54,506 nucleotides of DNA from an uncultured Opitutia bacterium (GTDB taxonomy: Bacteria; Verrucomicrobiota; Verrucomicrobiia; Opitutales; Opitutaceae): NCBI GenBank assembly GCA_903896015.1, contig CAITWF010000090.1, positions 1-54,506 of the forward strand, given 5' to 3'. The stretch's first letter is position 1. The number at the start of each line of letters is the position of its first letter. The notes under the pieces are model-generated. The model was not told the origin of the DNA and did not search any database. It was given only the letters and a program-made list of their open reading frames with translations. The position numbers and the translations under genes were made by a program. This document shows positions 26,711-37,780 of the stretch, in pieces.

Positions 26711-29700
26711 ATGCTTACCCTTTTACGCCGGTGGAATTGGCCGCGAGGCTGGCCATGGGCGTTCTGGTTGCTCCTTTTGTTAGTTGGTCCGTTTCACTCG
26801 CTGCAAGCGGCGGAGGCGGGCCGAAAAACTTTCGCCATCCCGGCGGGAGAAGCGGAAGAAGCGCTGGAGATGTTCTCCGATCAGGCGGGCGCCCAAGTGG
26901 TCTACTTGATCGAGGACATTCGCGGTGTAGTCACCAAGTCCGTGCAAGGCGAATTCGCGATCCGCGAGGCGCTGGAGCAGTTGGTGACCGGGACCGGGCT
27001 AAGGGTGGAGCAGGAAGGGAAGTCAGGTGCCTACGTTATCAAGCTCGACCGCGGGCAGCGGCCCGCCGCTCGAGAAAACTCCGTCTCCCCTAATCCGACC
27101 AACCCTCCCACCGTGAAACCCCGCAATCTCCTCTCCCTCGTCGCCGGCTTGCTGGCCGGCACCGCCGCACTCGATGCACAAACAACTCCACCGACCTCCG
27201 CCGTCGTGCAGCTCAGTCCCTTTGAAGTCGTGGGTGACAAGGACAACAGCTATGGCGCGCTGAACTCAAATTCGATCACGCGCTTCAATGTCGAGTTGGA
27301 CAAGCTGCCCGTCTCGGCCGACATCTTCACGCAGGCGTTCATGGACGATGTCGCCGTGGATTCGGTGGAAGCGATGCTCGGCACATTCTCCGCAGGCTCC
27401 GGCAAGGCAGCAACGGATCCGACGACCAGTTCAGGTATGGCGGACGGCGATCACGTGGCCCATACCTACACCCAGCTGCGCGGCTTCAACACCACGATCA
27501 TGCAGCGCGACAGCCTCATGCCCGTCGGTCCGCTCTACAATCCCGGTGCGACGGCGCCCGGCGTGACCAGCAACTTCGATGTTGAGCGCGTCGAGGTGAT
27601 CAACGGACCGCAGGCGCTGCTCTACAGCGGTGGCGGCCCCGGCGGCGTGATCAATGTTGTCTCGAAGCAGGCACGGTTCGGCAAGCCGCTCAGCGGAAGC
27701 GTAAACTTTCAGGTCGATCAATTCGGCTCGAAGAAAGAGCAGTTTGACCTCGGCCTCGGCAACAATCGCGTTGCGGTCCGGGTTGCGACGTTGAATGAAG
27801 ACCAGAAGACCCGGCGTGTGGACGTCGGCCGGCTCGTCAGCGGTTATTATGCGCAAGTTGCCTTCAAGGTTTTTGACACCACGACGATTCGCCTTAACGC
27901 GGGAGGCACGGCCGAGCACGGGATGCTCGGCGGCGCGGCCACCTTGACGAGCAACGCGACGCTCGATAGCCGAAGCTCTGCGTCGCTGGGCTATCTGCTC
28001 GCGACCAACCAGACGGGCGCCAACACGCTCAATGCGGCGGGACAGCCCAACGTGTCGGGCGCGCTCCTAAACGGAAAGTTGAACTGGGGAAATTTCAGCT
28101 CGCTCTCCGGCTGGTTGCGCACGGAAAAAACGATCGCCCAAACCGAAAGTCTTTCGGTCACGACGGTCTGGAGCCCGCACATTTCTTCCGAGATTTCCGC
28201 CGGCTACACGTTCACCGACTACGCGTTTCGCGATGTGGGCAGCGTGCTGTCCGCCCCGCAGGCGCCGTCCAACCCGACCGGCGATTGGGCAATCAGCGGC
28301 GCGCCCAACGAAACCGACGAGCCCGCACACACGAAGGCCCTGCGTGCCTCGGTCGTCGCGACCAACGATCTTTTCGGAGGTCGGGCGCATGCGCAGACAA
28401 TCGTTGGCGCCGACTACGTGAGCACGCGCGCGTTTTCGATTTCTTACTCCTATTTTCAGGCGGACTCGAATTTCAACGTAATCTATTCGCCGACCGCGCC
28501 CGCGACGACGAACAACCGCATCGCGCTGACGACGCAGTATTATGCCATCGGCAGTGGTGTGCAAAAGTATCCCCTGTTTTCGCTCGGCGCGACGCGCATC
28601 ACGCTGAACGGCGTCAACTACGTCCGTCAGTCCACCAATCAGGCCAACCCGGCGCTGGTGTCGCCGACCAATCCGCTCGGTTTGCCGGCCACTAATCTCA
28701 ACCAGCACAACGAACTCGTGAACAAAGGTGTCTTCGCCGTGAACCTGACGGAGTGGATGGACGGCAAGCTCAACACGCTGATGGGCGTCCGGGCCAATGG
28801 AAATTTTGACAGCCAGCTGCAATCTCCGCCGACGCCGTACCGCCTCTCACGCATCAACTCGATCGACTACGATGTGGGTGTGGACTACGCCCTGACCAAG
28901 TCGGTTCGTCCCTATCTCTCGTTTTCCGACGCGATCACGCCGCCGCAAGTAATGACACCCGATCCCGCGGGAAATACTCCGAAGGCAGGCCGCGGGCTGG
29001 GCGGCGAAGCCGGCCTAAAGTTTTCCAATTCGAACCACACTATTTCTGGATCGCTCGCGTTCTACGTCGCAAAGGGGACGAATGAACAATACACGGTGCC
29101 GGCGGCCTTGGAGAACGATATCAATCCCACAGGTCTGAATGGCCGCGATCCGATCGGAACCTACGTCGACATCGATCGCTTTGCGAAGGGTGTGCAGCTC
29201 AACCTCACGGCCAATCCGACTTCAAACTGGCGCCTGCGTTTCAGCGCGGCCGAGGCGGATGGCACCGTAGGCACGACCAAGACCTACGGCCAAGTTTACA
29301 ACGACCAGTTCTACCAAAACAGCTCTGGTCAGGTCACCTACGCCGACAAATCGCTGGTCTACGTCGCGCCGACCTTCAACGCCAAGCTGCCCGTCGTCAC
29401 GGCTGCCACGGCGGGCGCGACCCCGCTCACGATCGCGATGATGAACACCGCCTCGAGTCCGTATTACGCGAATCCGACGAATCCCACCGGTGCGATCAAC
29501 GCGAGCTCCGCCGTTGCCACCGTGCTCAAGACCGTTGATCCCGTTCATGGCGCGATTCTGACGGGCGTGACCGGCCTGCCGATCTCCGCGATTCAGATTG
29601 CGACGCCGTTCGCGCTGCCGGGAACGATCAACGCATTCACGAAGGGCGACCAGACCTTCGGCTACCCACAGTTTAGCATGAATCTGACGAGCGTTTATAC

Positions 29701-30040
29701 GTTCGCACATGGCGTGCTCAAGGGATTGGACGTTGGCGGCACCGTGAGTGGGAGTTGGAAAGCGCTCCAATATTACTATTATCCGAACGGCTACACGCCC
29801 GGCGGCGCACGCCTGCCGTTTTATGCGCCGACGAGCGGCCGGGCCGACCTCATTCTAGGCTACGCGCACAAATTCGGGAGGTATGTGTGGCGGAGCCAGC
29901 TCAACGTGAGCAATGTGCTCAACCACTACGAAGTTGTGATTCGGCCGAATCAGACGACGGGATTTTCGGCTGGCAGTCTGACGGCCGCGTTCTACGGAGA
30001 GCCCCGTACCTACCAGTGGACGAACTCGATTCGCTTTTGA
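26711..30040 (+). CDS. TonB-dependent receptor with STN signalling domain and an internal signal peptide
   Basis: An 1109-residue outer-membrane receptor. Residues 1 to about 36 are a signal peptide (WAFWLLLLLVGPFHSLQA). Residues about 40-118 are the STN domain (IPAGEAEEALEMFSDQAGAQ), which contacts FecR. Residues 135-160 (VKPRNLLSLVAGLLAGTAAL) form a second, complete signal peptide starting at GTG 27113. The plug follows (VQLSPFEVVGDKDNSYG, YSGGGPGGVINVVSKQA), then the barrel, ending YQWTNSIRF with terminal Phe. The structure looks like a gene for an STN protein joined to an independent receptor gene. Ligand unknown: siderophore, or a plant-type oligosaccharide as in other Opitutaceae. It lies 67 bp after FecR. 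Confidence 0.9.
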   Translation: MLTLLRRWNWPRGWPWAFWLLLLLVGPFHSLQAAEAGRKTFAIPAGEAEEALEMFSDQAGAQVVYLIEDIRGVVTKSVQGEFAIREALEQLVTGTGLRVEQEGKSGAYVIKLDRGQRPAARENSVSPNPTNPPTVKPRNLLSLVAGLLAGTAALDAQTTPPTSAVVQLSPFEVVGDKDNSYGALNSNSITRFNVELDKLPVSADIFTQAFMDDVAVDSVEAMLGTFSAGSGKAATDPTTSSGMADGDHVAHTYTQLRGFNTTIMQRDSLMPVGPLYNPGATAPGVTSNFDVERVEVINGPQALLYSGGGPGGVINVVSKQARFGKPLSGSVNFQVDQFGSKKEQFDLGLGNNRVAVRVATLNEDQKTRRVDVGRLVSGYYAQVAFKVFDTTTIRLNAGGTAEHGMLGGAATLTSNATLDSRSSASLGYLLATNQTGANTLNAAGQPNVSGALLNGKLNWGNFSSLSGWLRTEKTIAQTESLSVTTVWSPHISSEISAGYTFTDYAFRDVGSVLSAPQAPSNPTGDWAISGAPNETDEPAHTKALRASVVATNDLFGGRAHAQTIVGADYVSTRAFSISYSYFQADSNFNVIYSPTAPATTNNRIALTTQYYAIGSGVQKYPLFSLGATRITLNGVNYVRQSTNQANPALVSPTNPLGLPATNLNQHNELVNKGVFAVNLTEWMDGKLNTLMGVRANGNFDSQLQSPPTPYRLSRINSIDYDVGVDYALTKSVRPYLSFSDAITPPQVMTPDPAGNTPKAGRGLGGEAGLKFSNSNHTISGSLAFYVAKGTNEQYTVPAALENDINPTGLNGRDPIGTYVDIDRFAKGVQLNLTANPTSNWRLRFSAAEADGTVGTTKTYGQVYNDQFYQNSSGQVTYADKSLVYVAPTFNAKLPVVTAATAGATPLTIAMMNTASSPYYANPTNPTGAINASSAVATVLKTVDPVHGAILTGVTGLPISAIQIATPFALPGTINAFTKGDQTFGYPQFSMNLTSVYTFAHGVLKGLDVGGTVSGSWKALQYYYYPNGYTPGGARLPFYAPTSGRADLILGYAHKFGRYVWRSQLNVSNVLNHYEVVIRPNQTTGFSAGSLTAAFYGEPRTYQWTNSIRF

Positions 30041-30048
30041 GCGAATCG
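30027..30048 (+). other. stem-loop spanning the receptor stop codon
   Basis: CGATTCGC (30027-30034) and GCGAATCG (30041-30048) form a perfect 8-bp stem. The 6-nt loop TTTTGA contains the TGA stop codon of the TonB receptor. A second weak hairpin (GGGCT / AGCCC) follows within 20 bp. No T-run follows either, so it is not a standard terminator. A role in 3'-end stability or translation termination is possible. Confidence 0.45.
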
Positions 30049-30198
30049 TGCATTGGGCTGCCAAGCCCGGTGAAAGATTTCAACCTCGTCATGTTTGCTA
30101 CAGGTGGGGCGTAACAATTCGCGGCTAACATGTTCGCGCGGCGCTCTTGTGTCTTTCGGCTCAGTGGTCGCTGCATCACTCCAACTCCGTCCAACACT

Positions 30199-30636
30199 AT
30201 GAAAAAAACGATCCTCGCCCATCTCATGCTCGCCTGCCTTGCGCTCTCCTCGCCCGCGGTTCACAGCGCTTCCGCAGCCGACTCTGCGCAGAAAGAAAAA
30301 TCCCAGGCTGGCTTGCGCGCCCAGGCCAAGGTCACCGAGGCCCAAGCCCGTGACCTTGCCCTCACCAAGGCTCCTGGCGGCAAGGTCGAATCAAGCGAAC
30401 TCGAGGAGGAAAACGGACTGCTGATTTGGTCCTTCGACATCTCGACTCCGGGCACGAAGAACATCACCGAGGTCCAAGTGGATGCGAAGGAGGGCAAGGT
30501 CGTCGCGGTCGACATTGAGACCCCGAAGGACCAGGCGAAGGAAGCTGCTGAAGACAAGAAGGCCGCCGCGAAGTCCAAGAAGGAAAAGGATGACGACGAT
30601 GATGACGAGAAGCCGGCGAAGAAGAAGACCGACTAA
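30199..30636 (+). CDS. secreted PepSY-domain protein with charged tail
   Basis: A 145-residue exported protein. Signal peptide: MKKTILAHLMLACLALSSPA. PepSY domain about residues 45-115: VTEAQARDLALTKAPGGKVE, then LIWSFDISTP and EVQVDAKEGKVVAVDIETP. It ends with about 30 residues of alternating Lys- and Asp-rich tract (KKEKDDDDDDEKPAKKKTD). PepSY domains occur in peptidase inhibitors and metal- or iron-linked systems. Function here is unknown, though position downstream of a TonB receptor is suggestive. A longer frame from 30130 precedes the natural ATG 30199. Confidence 0.8.
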   Translation: MKKTILAHLMLACLALSSPAVHSASAADSAQKEKSQAGLRAQAKVTEAQARDLALTKAPGGKVESSELEEENGLLIWSFDISTPGTKNITEVQVDAKEGKVVAVDIETPKDQAKEAAEDKKAAAKSKKEKDDDDDDEKPAKKKTD

Positions 30637-30768
30637 CTAATTTTCGTCGCCGAACAGCCGCAGCGAATCTATGCGCTGCGGTTGTTTGCTTTATTGCACC
30701 CGCGTGCTGTTGGTTTTCGAACTCCGCGCTCGTCACGCGCACGGTCGTGGTTTCATGATCCATCGCAA

Positions 30769-32226
30769 ATGGAACCCCCGACCTCTACTGCCGTGCTGCG
30801 CCGCCTGCTGGCGTTGCTCCCGGCTGGGCGCGTGCTCGATCGGGCGGCGGAGCTGGCAGCCTACGAGAGCGACGGGTTGACGGCGTTTCACCAGCGGCCC
30901 GTCGCGGTGGTTGTGCCGGAGACGCAGGACGAAGTCGTCGCGACGGTGCGGTTTTGCCGCGACGAAGAGATTCCGTTTGTCGCGCGCGGCAGCGGTACGA
31001 GTCTGTCGGGCGGATCGCTGCCAGTTGCCGGCGGCATCGTGATTACGCTGAACCGGCTCAACAAAATCCTGCGGGTCGATCCCGATCAACGGATCGCGGT
31101 GGTGGAACCGGGCGTGATCAATCTCGCCGTGACGACGGCGGCGCAGCCCTACGGTCTGCACTTCGCGCCCGATCCGTCGAGCCAGTCGATCTGCACGATC
31201 GGGGGCAACGTCGCCTTCAACTCGGGCGGCGCGCACTGTCTGAAATATGGCATGACCTCGAATCACGTGCTCGGGCTCAAGGCCGTGCTGGCGACGGGCG
31301 AGGTGGTGGAGTTCGGCGGCGCCAGTCGCGAGCAAGTCGGACCGGATTGGACAGGATTGTTTGTCGGCAACGAAGGGCTTTTTGGAATCGCGCTCGAAAT
31401 CACGCTGCAACTCCTGCCGCGCGCAGAGACGTTTCATACGGTGCTCGCCGGCTACCGCACGCTGGAGCAGGCGGGCGACGCGGTCGCGGCCGTCATCGCG
31501 AGCGGCCTCCTGCCTGGCGCGATCGAGATCATGGACGCGCTGGCGCTTGAGGCGGCGGTCGCGGCCGTGCATGCGGAATATCCGCCGAACTCAGAGGCGG
31601 TGCTGATCGTGGAACTTGAGGGTCCGCGCGAAGGTGTCGCCGCCGATCGGGTGCGGCTCGACGAGATTCTCGCAAAGAGCGGCGCGGTTGAGGTGAAGGT
31701 CGCACGCGATGGCGCGGAGCGGATAGCGATTTGGAAGGGGCGCAAGAGCGCGTTCAGTGCGGTGGGTCGGCTCTCGCCGGACTTCATCGTGCAGGACGGG
31801 GTCGTGCCGCGGCGACGCCTGGGCGAGGCGTTGCGGCGCATCGGCGAGATGTCGCGCGCAGCCGGACTGCGGTGTGCGAATGTGTTTCACGCCGGCGACG
31901 GCAATCTGCACCCGTTGATTTTGTATAATGGCAAGGAGGCCGACGGACTCGCGCGCGCCGAAGCACTCGCAGGGAAAATTCTGCGGATGTGCGTGGAAAT
32001 GGGCGGCTCGATCACGGGCGAACACGGCGTGGGCGTGGAAAAACGCGACTACATGCCGGATATGTTTTCCGCCGACGAACTCGACTGCTTGAAACGCGTG
32101 CGCGCGGCCTTCGATCCGCTTGGAATTGCGAACCCGGGGAAAATGTTTCCGGCGGCCGAGGCGCCGGTCCTGAGTCAGCACGGGCTGCATCCGCTGGAGA
32201 AGGCCGGCGTAATCTCGCGGGAATGA
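30769..32226 (+). CDS. glcD: glycolate oxidase subunit GlcD (FAD-linked)
   Basis: A 485-residue FAD-binding type 4 oxidoreductase. The FAD domain holds [20 protein letters not shown] and [19 protein letters not shown]. The C-terminal domain has [18 protein letters not shown] and [14 protein letters not shown], the usual substrate-side histidine motifs. It oxidises glycolate (or D-lactate) to glyoxylate with electrons passed to GlcF. ATG 30769 is the natural start; the frame extends earlier without family resemblance. ATGA overlap couples it to glcE. Confidence 0.93.
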   Translation: MEPPTSTAVLRRLLALLPAGRVLDRAAELAAYESDGLTAFHQRPVAVVVPETQDEVVATVRFCRDEEIPFVARGSGTSLSGGSLPVAGGIVITLNRLNKILRVDPDQRIAVVEPGVINLAVTTAAQPYGLHFAPDPSSQSICTIGGNVAFNSGGAHCLKYGMTSNHVLGLKAVLATGEVVEFGGASREQVGPDWTGLFVGNEGLFGIALEITLQLLPRAETFHTVLAGYRTLEQAGDAVAAVIASGLLPGAIEIMDALALEAAVAAVHAEYPPNSEAVLIVELEGPREGVAADRVRLDEILAKSGAVEVKVARDGAERIAIWKGRKSAFSAVGRLSPDFIVQDGVVPRRRLGEALRRIGEMSRAAGLRCANVFHAGDGNLHPLILYNGKEADGLARAEALAGKILRMCVEMGGSITGEHGVGVEKRDYMPDMFSADELDCLKRVRAAFDPLGIANPGKMFPAAEAPVLSQHGLHPLEKAGVISRE

Positions 32227-33287
32227 GCGGCGCGATGCAGACCCCTTCGACGCCAGCGGAGTTGGCCGACGCCGTGCGGAGCGCACCGCTTGTGATCGCG
32301 GTCGGCGCCGGCACAAAGCCGCGGCTCTCGCGGGTTGCGGACGACGTGGTGAAAATTTCGACGGCGAAGTTGCGCGGGATCGTGGAATATGAGCCGAGCG
32401 AATTCACGTTCACTGCGCTGGCCGGCACGCCGGTGCGAGAGATCGCGGCGGCCCTGGCCGAGCGCGGACAGTATCTGCCGTTCGATCCTTTGTTCGCGGA
32501 GGCAGGCGCGACGCTCGGCGGCACGGTTGCGAGCGGCGTGAGCGGTCCGGGGCGGTTTCGTTTCGGCGGCTTGCGCGATTTTATCCTCGGCGTCCGTTTC
32601 GTCGATGGCTCGGGCCGGCTGCTGCGGCTTGGCGGAAAGGTCGTGAAGAACGCCGCGGGTTTCGATTTGCCTAAATTTTTTGTCGGTAGTGCAGGCCGGT
32701 TCGGCGCGCTGGCGGAGATCACCTTCAAAGTGTTTCCCCGACCGGCGTCGACGCGAACGCTTCGGCTGCCGGTGAAGGACGCAGAGGCGATAATGGGGAT
32801 TTTTTCGATCGCGGGTCGCGCGCGCTGGGAACTCGATGCGCTCGAAGCTTCGCCGGCGGAAGGAGCGGTTTACGCGCGGCTCGGGGGCGCGGGAGAGGCG
32901 CATGACGCACTTGGTGCGGAGATTTTGGCCAAGTGGCCGGGCGAGACTCTGAGCTGCGGGGTCGCGGAAAAAATGTGGCGTGAGAGCGGTGAGGTGACGT
33001 GGGCGTTCGCCGACGGAGCATTCATCAAAGTCGCGCTCGCGCCGGCGCAGGTGGCGGCTTTTCTCGCGGTCGTGCCCTCGAGTGCCCGCGTGCGGATCGG
33101 CGCAGGCGGAAACGTGGCGTATCTTTCCTTGCCGGCGGGCGCGGCGGTGCCGGCCCTTGCATGGCCGGCGGTCGCGCTGCGCGGGGATGCGCCCCTGTGG
33201 CCCGGGACACGGCCGCGTTTCGACGTCTTGCAGGCGACGAAAACCGCGCTGGATCCGCAGAATCGTTTTCCGAACCTCGACGACTGA
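32223..33287 (+). CDS. glcE: glycolate oxidase subunit GlcE
   Basis: A 354-residue FAD-binding subunit. It has the short form of the family: [31 protein letters not shown] and [20 protein letters not shown] are GlcE hallmarks. The C-terminus, ending [19 protein letters not shown], fits. The start is the ATG overlapping the glcD stop (ATGA). It forms a complex with GlcD and GlcF. Confidence 0.93.
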   Translation: MSGAMQTPSTPAELADAVRSAPLVIAVGAGTKPRLSRVADDVVKISTAKLRGIVEYEPSEFTFTALAGTPVREIAAALAERGQYLPFDPLFAEAGATLGGTVASGVSGPGRFRFGGLRDFILGVRFVDGSGRLLRLGGKVVKNAAGFDLPKFFVGSAGRFGALAEITFKVFPRPASTRTLRLPVKDAEAIMGIFSIAGRARWELDALEASPAEGAVYARLGGAGEAHDALGAEILAKWPGETLSCGVAEKMWRESGEVTWAFADGAFIKVALAPAQVAAFLAVVPSSARVRIGAGGNVAYLSLPAGAAVPALAWPAVALRGDAPLWPGTRPRFDVLQATKTALDPQNRFPNLDD

Positions 33288-33289
33288 CC

Positions 33290-34564
33290 ATGCTGCACAC
33301 GATCAAACCGGACAATCACGGACCGCTGGGCGCGCCCATGGCGCACGCCGTGGAGGCGTGCGTGCACTGCGGTTTCTGCCTCGCGGCGTGTCCGACGTAT
33401 CAGGAACTCGGTCAGGAGATGGATTCGCCGCGCGGCCGCATCGTGTTGATGAAGCAGGTGCTCGAAGGCGAACTCGCATGGAGCGCCGCGCAGCCTCACG
33501 TTGATCGCTGTCTGGGGTGTCTGGCGTGCGAACCGGCGTGCCCGAGCGGTGTGCCGTATCGCGATTTGATCAGCCCGTTTCGCGCGGTGGCCCAGGAAAA
33601 GATGCCTCGGACCTTCGGCGAAAAACTGAGACGCTGGCTCGCGGCGCAGACGATTCCGTTTCCGGCGCGCTTCCGGTTCGCGCTCGTTGGTGCGAAGCTC
33701 GGGAAATTTTTCGGCCCGCTCGTGCCCGCTGTGCTGCGACCGATGCTTGCTCTTGCGCCGGGCGAAGTGCCGCCGGCGGTGACGTTGCCGCGCGTGGCGC
33801 CCGCTCAAGGCGAACGCCGCGCACGCGTCGCGCTGCTCGCAGGTTGCGCGCAGCAGGTGCTCGATCCCGATATCAACGTCGCGACGATCGAAGTGCTCAC
33901 ACGCAATGGCGTTGAAGTCATCGTGCCCGAGGCGCAGGGCTGTTGCGGCGGGCTCGCTTGGCATACGGGTGACTTACGCGCGGCGCAGGCATTTGCGCGG
34001 AAAAATCTCGACGCGTTTCCGGTGGATGTGGATGCGATTCTCACGAATGCCGCGGGCTGCGGATCGGCGATGCACGAGTATCATCTTATTCTGCGCGGCA
34101 CGCCGGACGAGGGGCGGGCAGACGCTTTTCGTAAGCGCGTTGTCGACGTCAGCGTGTTTCTCGCGCGGCTCGGGCTGCGCGAGACGCCGCGCGGCGATGG
34201 TGCAAAAAAAATCGCGTACCACGACGCGTGTCACCTCGCCAACGCGCAAGGCGTGCGCGAGGAGCCGCGAAAATTACTGCGCGCGATCCCGGACGCGGAG
34301 CTGTGCGAGCTGCCCAATGCGCACCTGTGCTGCGGCAGCGCTGGCACCTATAATCTCGATCAGCCGGCGATCGCGGAATCGCTCGGGGCGCAGAAGGCGC
34401 AAGCCGTGATTGGCACGGGCGCGAGCGTGGTGGCGAGCGGCAACATTGGCTGCCTCACGCAACTCAAGGCGCACCTCGCGAAGCAAAACTCGCCGGTGCG
34501 CGTGCGGCACACGATGCAGGTATTGCGCGATGCTTACCGCGGCACCACGCCTGGCCACACGTAA
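33290..34564 (+). CDS. glcF: glycolate oxidase iron-sulfur subunit GlcF
   Basis: A 424-residue protein with two 4Fe-4S ferredoxin motifs near the N-terminus (Cys24-x2-Cys27-x2-Cys30-x3-Cys34, and [14 protein letters not shown]). Two CCG domains follow: [15 protein letters not shown] and [13 protein letters not shown], with [11 protein letters not shown] between. It transfers electrons from GlcD/GlcE to the membrane quinone pool. ATG 33290 is 2 bp after the glcE stop. The 3' end overlaps the convergent permease gene by 31 bp. Confidence 0.93.
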   Translation: MLHTIKPDNHGPLGAPMAHAVEACVHCGFCLAACPTYQELGQEMDSPRGRIVLMKQVLEGELAWSAAQPHVDRCLGCLACEPACPSGVPYRDLISPFRAVAQEKMPRTFGEKLRRWLAAQTIPFPARFRFALVGAKLGKFFGPLVPAVLRPMLALAPGEVPPAVTLPRVAPAQGERRARVALLAGCAQQVLDPDINVATIEVLTRNGVEVIVPEAQGCCGGLAWHTGDLRAAQAFARKNLDAFPVDVDAILTNAAGCGSAMHEYHLILRGTPDEGRADAFRKRVVDVSVFLARLGLRETPRGDGAKKIAYHDACHLANAQGVREEPRKLLRAIPDAELCELPNAHLCCGSAGTYNLDQPAIAESLGAQKAQAVIGTGASVVASGNIGCLTQLKAHLAKQNSPVRVRHTMQVLRDAYRGTTPGHT

Positions 34565-36177
34565 GTCTGCAGCGTCACGAGCACGCCGACGAGCAGGGCG
34601 AGCGCGACGCTGTGCCAGAACACGGAGCGCAGCACCGTGCCGGCGTCGGGGCTGTCGGTGTGGCCGCCGGTGACGACGCTCGCGACGACGATGCTTTGGG
34701 CATCGATCATTTTGCCCATGACGCCGCCGGAACTGTTCGAAGCCGCCATGAGGATGGGAGAGAGGCCGAGTTGTTGCGCGGTGACTTTTTGAAGATTGCC
34801 GAAGAGGACGTTCGACGACGTGTCGCTGCCGGTGAGCGCGACGCCAAGCCAGCCGATGAGCGGGGAGAAGAAGGGGTAAAACGTGCCCGTGGCGGCGAGC
34901 GCGAGGCCCATCGTTGTATCGGTGCCACTGTAACGCGTGGTGAAACCGAGCGCGAGCATCAGGGCAATCGTGAGCAACGAGGTGCGCACGCGCAGGATCG
35001 TGCGGCCGTAGAGCGCGGCGATTTTCGCGGGCGAAAGTTTTAGGCAAAAGCCCGCGAGTACGCCGGCGAGCAGCAGCGCGGTGCCGGTGGCGGAAAGAAA
35101 ATTAAAGGCGAACGCCGCGTCTTCCGGCGTGGCCTTCGCGACGACCGGCGGCACGCGATCGATCGCGCGGTGGAGCAGGGGCACGTTGAACGATGGGGCG
35201 AAGGCGTCGTTGAGAAACGTCTTCACGGCGGGGAGGCCCCAGAGAAACACGAACACCGAGAGAAAAATCCACGGCAGCCACGCGCGCCACGCGGGGGCCT
35301 CGACCGGGTTGGTGGGGATCGGCGGCGCTGTGCCGGTGGGCGGCTCGGCGATCGGCTGGTCGTCGGCGGGCCGCCAGTATTTTGTGAACGCCACGAGCGC
35401 GAGAATCGAGACGCCGGCGCTGACGATATCGACGAGCCACGGGCCGTGATAGTTGCTCACGAGAAATTGCGTGAGCCCGAAACTCACACCGGCGACGAGA
35501 CACGCCGGCCACACGCCGAGCATGCCGCGCCAGCCGGCCTGCGCCCACACGAGCCAGAAAGGGACGATGATCGAAAAGAGCGGGAGTTGCCGGCCGACCA
35601 TCGCGCTGAGCATGCCGAGATCGAGGTTGGTGATTTTGGCGAGCGTGAGCAGCGGCGTCCCCAGCGCGCCATAGGCGACGGGTGCGGTGTTGCCGATGAG
35701 CGCGAGCTTCGCGGCCTCGAGCGGGCGAAAGCCGAGCCCAATCAGCAGCGCGCCCGAGATCGCGATCGGGGTGCCGAAGCCGGCGGCGCCCTCGATGAAT
35801 GCCCCGAAACTAAAGGCGATCAGCAGGGCCTGGATGCGGCGATCGCCGGAGACGCCGGCGATTTGTTGCTGCACGATCTTGAACTGACCGGTGTCGACGG
35901 AGAGTTGATAGACGAAAATCGCGTTGATGATGATCCAGCCGATCGGGAAAAGGCCGTAGGCGGCGCCGTAGACGGCCGCAGCGAGCGCGAGCGGCGCGGG
36001 CATGCCGTAGACAAAAATGGCGAGGCCGCCGGCGACAAGCAGGCCGGCCAGCGCGGCGAAGTGCGCGCGCACATGGAAAAATGCGAGCAGTCCGAGCAGC
36101 GTGACAACGGGAAGCGTGGCGAGTAGCGCGGACACGCCGAGTCCGCCGATGGGGGAATAGATTTGCGACCAATGCAT
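34534..36177 (-). CDS. lctP: LctP-family lactate/glycolate permease
   Basis: A 547-residue polytopic permease of the LctP family (GlcA/LldP), which imports L-lactate or glycolate with protons. About 12 to 14 helices are evident. Motifs: [34 protein letters not shown] and [24 protein letters not shown], a strong family signature. It is convergent with glcF, sharing the last 31 bp, so the complete uptake-plus-oxidation unit is present but in two transcripts. Glycolate is the likely substrate by context. Confidence 0.92.
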   Translation of the reverse strand: MHWSQIYSPIGGLGVSALLATLPVVTLLGLLAFFHVRAHFAALAGLLVAGGLAIFVYGMPAPLALAAAVYGAAYGLFPIGWIIINAIFVYQLSVDTGQFKIVQQQIAGVSGDRRIQALLIAFSFGAFIEGAAGFGTPIAISGALLIGLGFRPLEAAKLALIGNTAPVAYGALGTPLLTLAKITNLDLGMLSAMVGRQLPLFSIIVPFWLVWAQAGWRGMLGVWPACLVAGVSFGLTQFLVSNYHGPWLVDIVSAGVSILALVAFTKYWRPADDQPIAEPPTGTAPPIPTNPVEAPAWRAWLPWIFLSVFVFLWGLPAVKTFLNDAFAPSFNVPLLHRAIDRVPPVVAKATPEDAAFAFNFLSATGTALLLAGVLAGFCLKLSPAKIAALYGRTILRVRTSLLTIALMLALGFTTRYSGTDTTMGLALAATGTFYPFFSPLIGWLGVALTGSDTSSNVLFGNLQKVTAQQLGLSPILMAASNSSGGVMGKMIDAQSIVVASVVTGGHTDSPDAGTVLRSVFWHSVALALLVGVLVTLQTYVWPGVVPR

Positions 36178-36346
36178 GTGGGGACGCGTGACTACGACGC
36201 GTGGGGAATCCGTCGCAGGCAGTCAGGCGCGCGGGCGCGTGGCGAGCGTTTTTGCGCGTCCGATAACGGGCGTCACTCTTGCTGACGCCGCTCGGTCGAC
36301 CATCGCCCAAATGCGCCCGCAATACACCCTCCCCACACCCGATCGG

Positions 36347-37717
36347 TTAAAGCCCCTGTGTGTCCACGAGCCAAAGCAGCGACGCGAGTGCAGCGGCACC
36401 GAGGTGGAGCTCGCGCGGGTTCACCTTGTCGAGCGAGTCTTCGGTCGTGTGGTGGATGTCGAAGTAGCGCTGCGAGTCGGGCGTCATTTCGGCGACGGTC
36501 GTGCCCTGCACGAGGAGTGGCGTGACGTCGGTGCCGGCGTTGCCGTTGCGCAGATCGGTGATGCCGTAAGGTTGGAACAACCTGAGCCAACGCGCGGCGC
36601 GGTTTGCGGCGTCGCCCTGCGTGCTGCCGATGCTGAAACCGTGCGGCTGGAAACCGCCGTTGTCGGTCTCGACGGCGAAAAGATGCTTTTCGGACGAGCC
36701 TTTCGCCGCGCTCGCGTAGGCGATCGCGCCGCGCGTGCCGTTTTCTTCATTCACGAAAAGCACGCAGCGCAGCGTGTGCCGCGGTTTGATCCCAAGCGCG
36801 CGGAAGAGGCGCAGCACCTCGATCGACTGAACGATGCCGGAGCCGTCGTCGTGCGCGCCGGGCGCGATGTCCCACGAATCGAGGTGGCCGCCGACGAGCA
36901 GGATTTCATTGGGAAATTCGGAGCCGCGGATCTCGCCGATGACGTTGTGCGAAGGCGCGTCGTCGAACCACTGCGAATTGATCTTCACATGGACGTGGGC
37001 GTGCGAATTCGCGGCGAGCGCGGCGCTCAGGCGATCAGCGGCGACGGTGGAGAGCGCGGCGGCGGGAATTTTCGGCTGGCCCGGGACATAGTTGGTCGCG
37101 CCGGTGTGGGGTGTGTCGTTGTGCGCGTGGGTGAGCGAGCGGCTGAGCGCGGCGACGGCGCCGAACGTCGCGGCGACGCCGGGGCCGCGGTTCCGCTGAT
37201 CGCCGGCGCCACCGTAAGCCGGTCCGGGATTGATCACCGTCGGGTCCATCGGGCGGTTAAAGAAGACGATTTTGCCCGCGATTTTCTCGCGACCGATTTG
37301 ATCGAGCTCCTGCAGGGATTTCACCTCGATTACTTCAGCAGTGACGTCGCCGGGCACGGAACCGCCGAGCGCGACTGCGGCGAGCGGCGCAGGCGAAGCG
37401 CCGACGAGCTCAACGGCTTCCTTGGCTCCCCGCTCCCAGTGCGGGACCATGACGTCTTGGAGATAAACGCGATCGAGTTTCAGAGCGGTGAGCGTTTGCT
37501 CGCCCCAAACGACGGCGCGCTCGAGGGACTTTGAGCCGGCGAGGCGGCCGGGCGACTGCGTGACGAGCGTGCGGAGGTTTTCGAACGCCTCGCCGTGCAC
37601 GAGCGCTTCGGAGTAGATTTTCCGCAGCATCACCTCGTCGGGTGACTGGGTTTGCGCGACGAGCGTGGTGGCGACCAGAAGTGTGGCGGCGAAAACGGAG
37701 CGGCGGTGTGGGAGCAT
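36347..37717 (-). CDS. secreted M28-family zinc peptidase with PA domain
   Basis: A 456-residue exported aminopeptidase/carboxypeptidase-like enzyme. It has a signal peptide (LLVATTLVAQ, about residues 1-21), then a PA-type insert (about 125-190). The M28 catalytic domain includes GGHLDSWDIAPGAHDDGSG (His/Asp/Asp zinc ligands), FVNEENG (Glu-Glu) and FAVETDNGG, and ends with the zinc His region FDIHHTTEDSLDKVNP. It would cleave peptides in the periplasm or outside. Substrate specificity is not obvious. It is divergent from the GNAT gene. Confidence 0.9.
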   Translation of the reverse strand: MLPHRRSVFAATLLVATTLVAQTQSPDEVMLRKIYSEALVHGEAFENLRTLVTQSPGRLAGSKSLERAVVWGEQTLTALKLDRVYLQDVMVPHWERGAKEAVELVGASPAPLAAVALGGSVPGDVTAEVIEVKSLQELDQIGREKIAGKIVFFNRPMDPTVINPGPAYGGAGDQRNRGPGVAATFGAVAALSRSLTHAHNDTPHTGATNYVPGQPKIPAAALSTVAADRLSAALAANSHAHVHVKINSQWFDDAPSHNVIGEIRGSEFPNEILLVGGHLDSWDIAPGAHDDGSGIVQSIEVLRLFRALGIKPRHTLRCVLFVNEENGTRGAIAYASAAKGSSEKHLFAVETDNGGFQPHGFSIGSTQGDAANRAARWLRLFQPYGITDLRNGNAGTDVTPLLVQGTTVAEMTPDSQRYFDIHHTTEDSLDKVNPRELHLGAAALASLLWLVDTQGL

Positions 37718-37780
37718 GGGAGAGTTTTTCGTTGCGGTGGACGCGACTCAAGCGGCGAATCGGCGACGCATTTTCACCCG

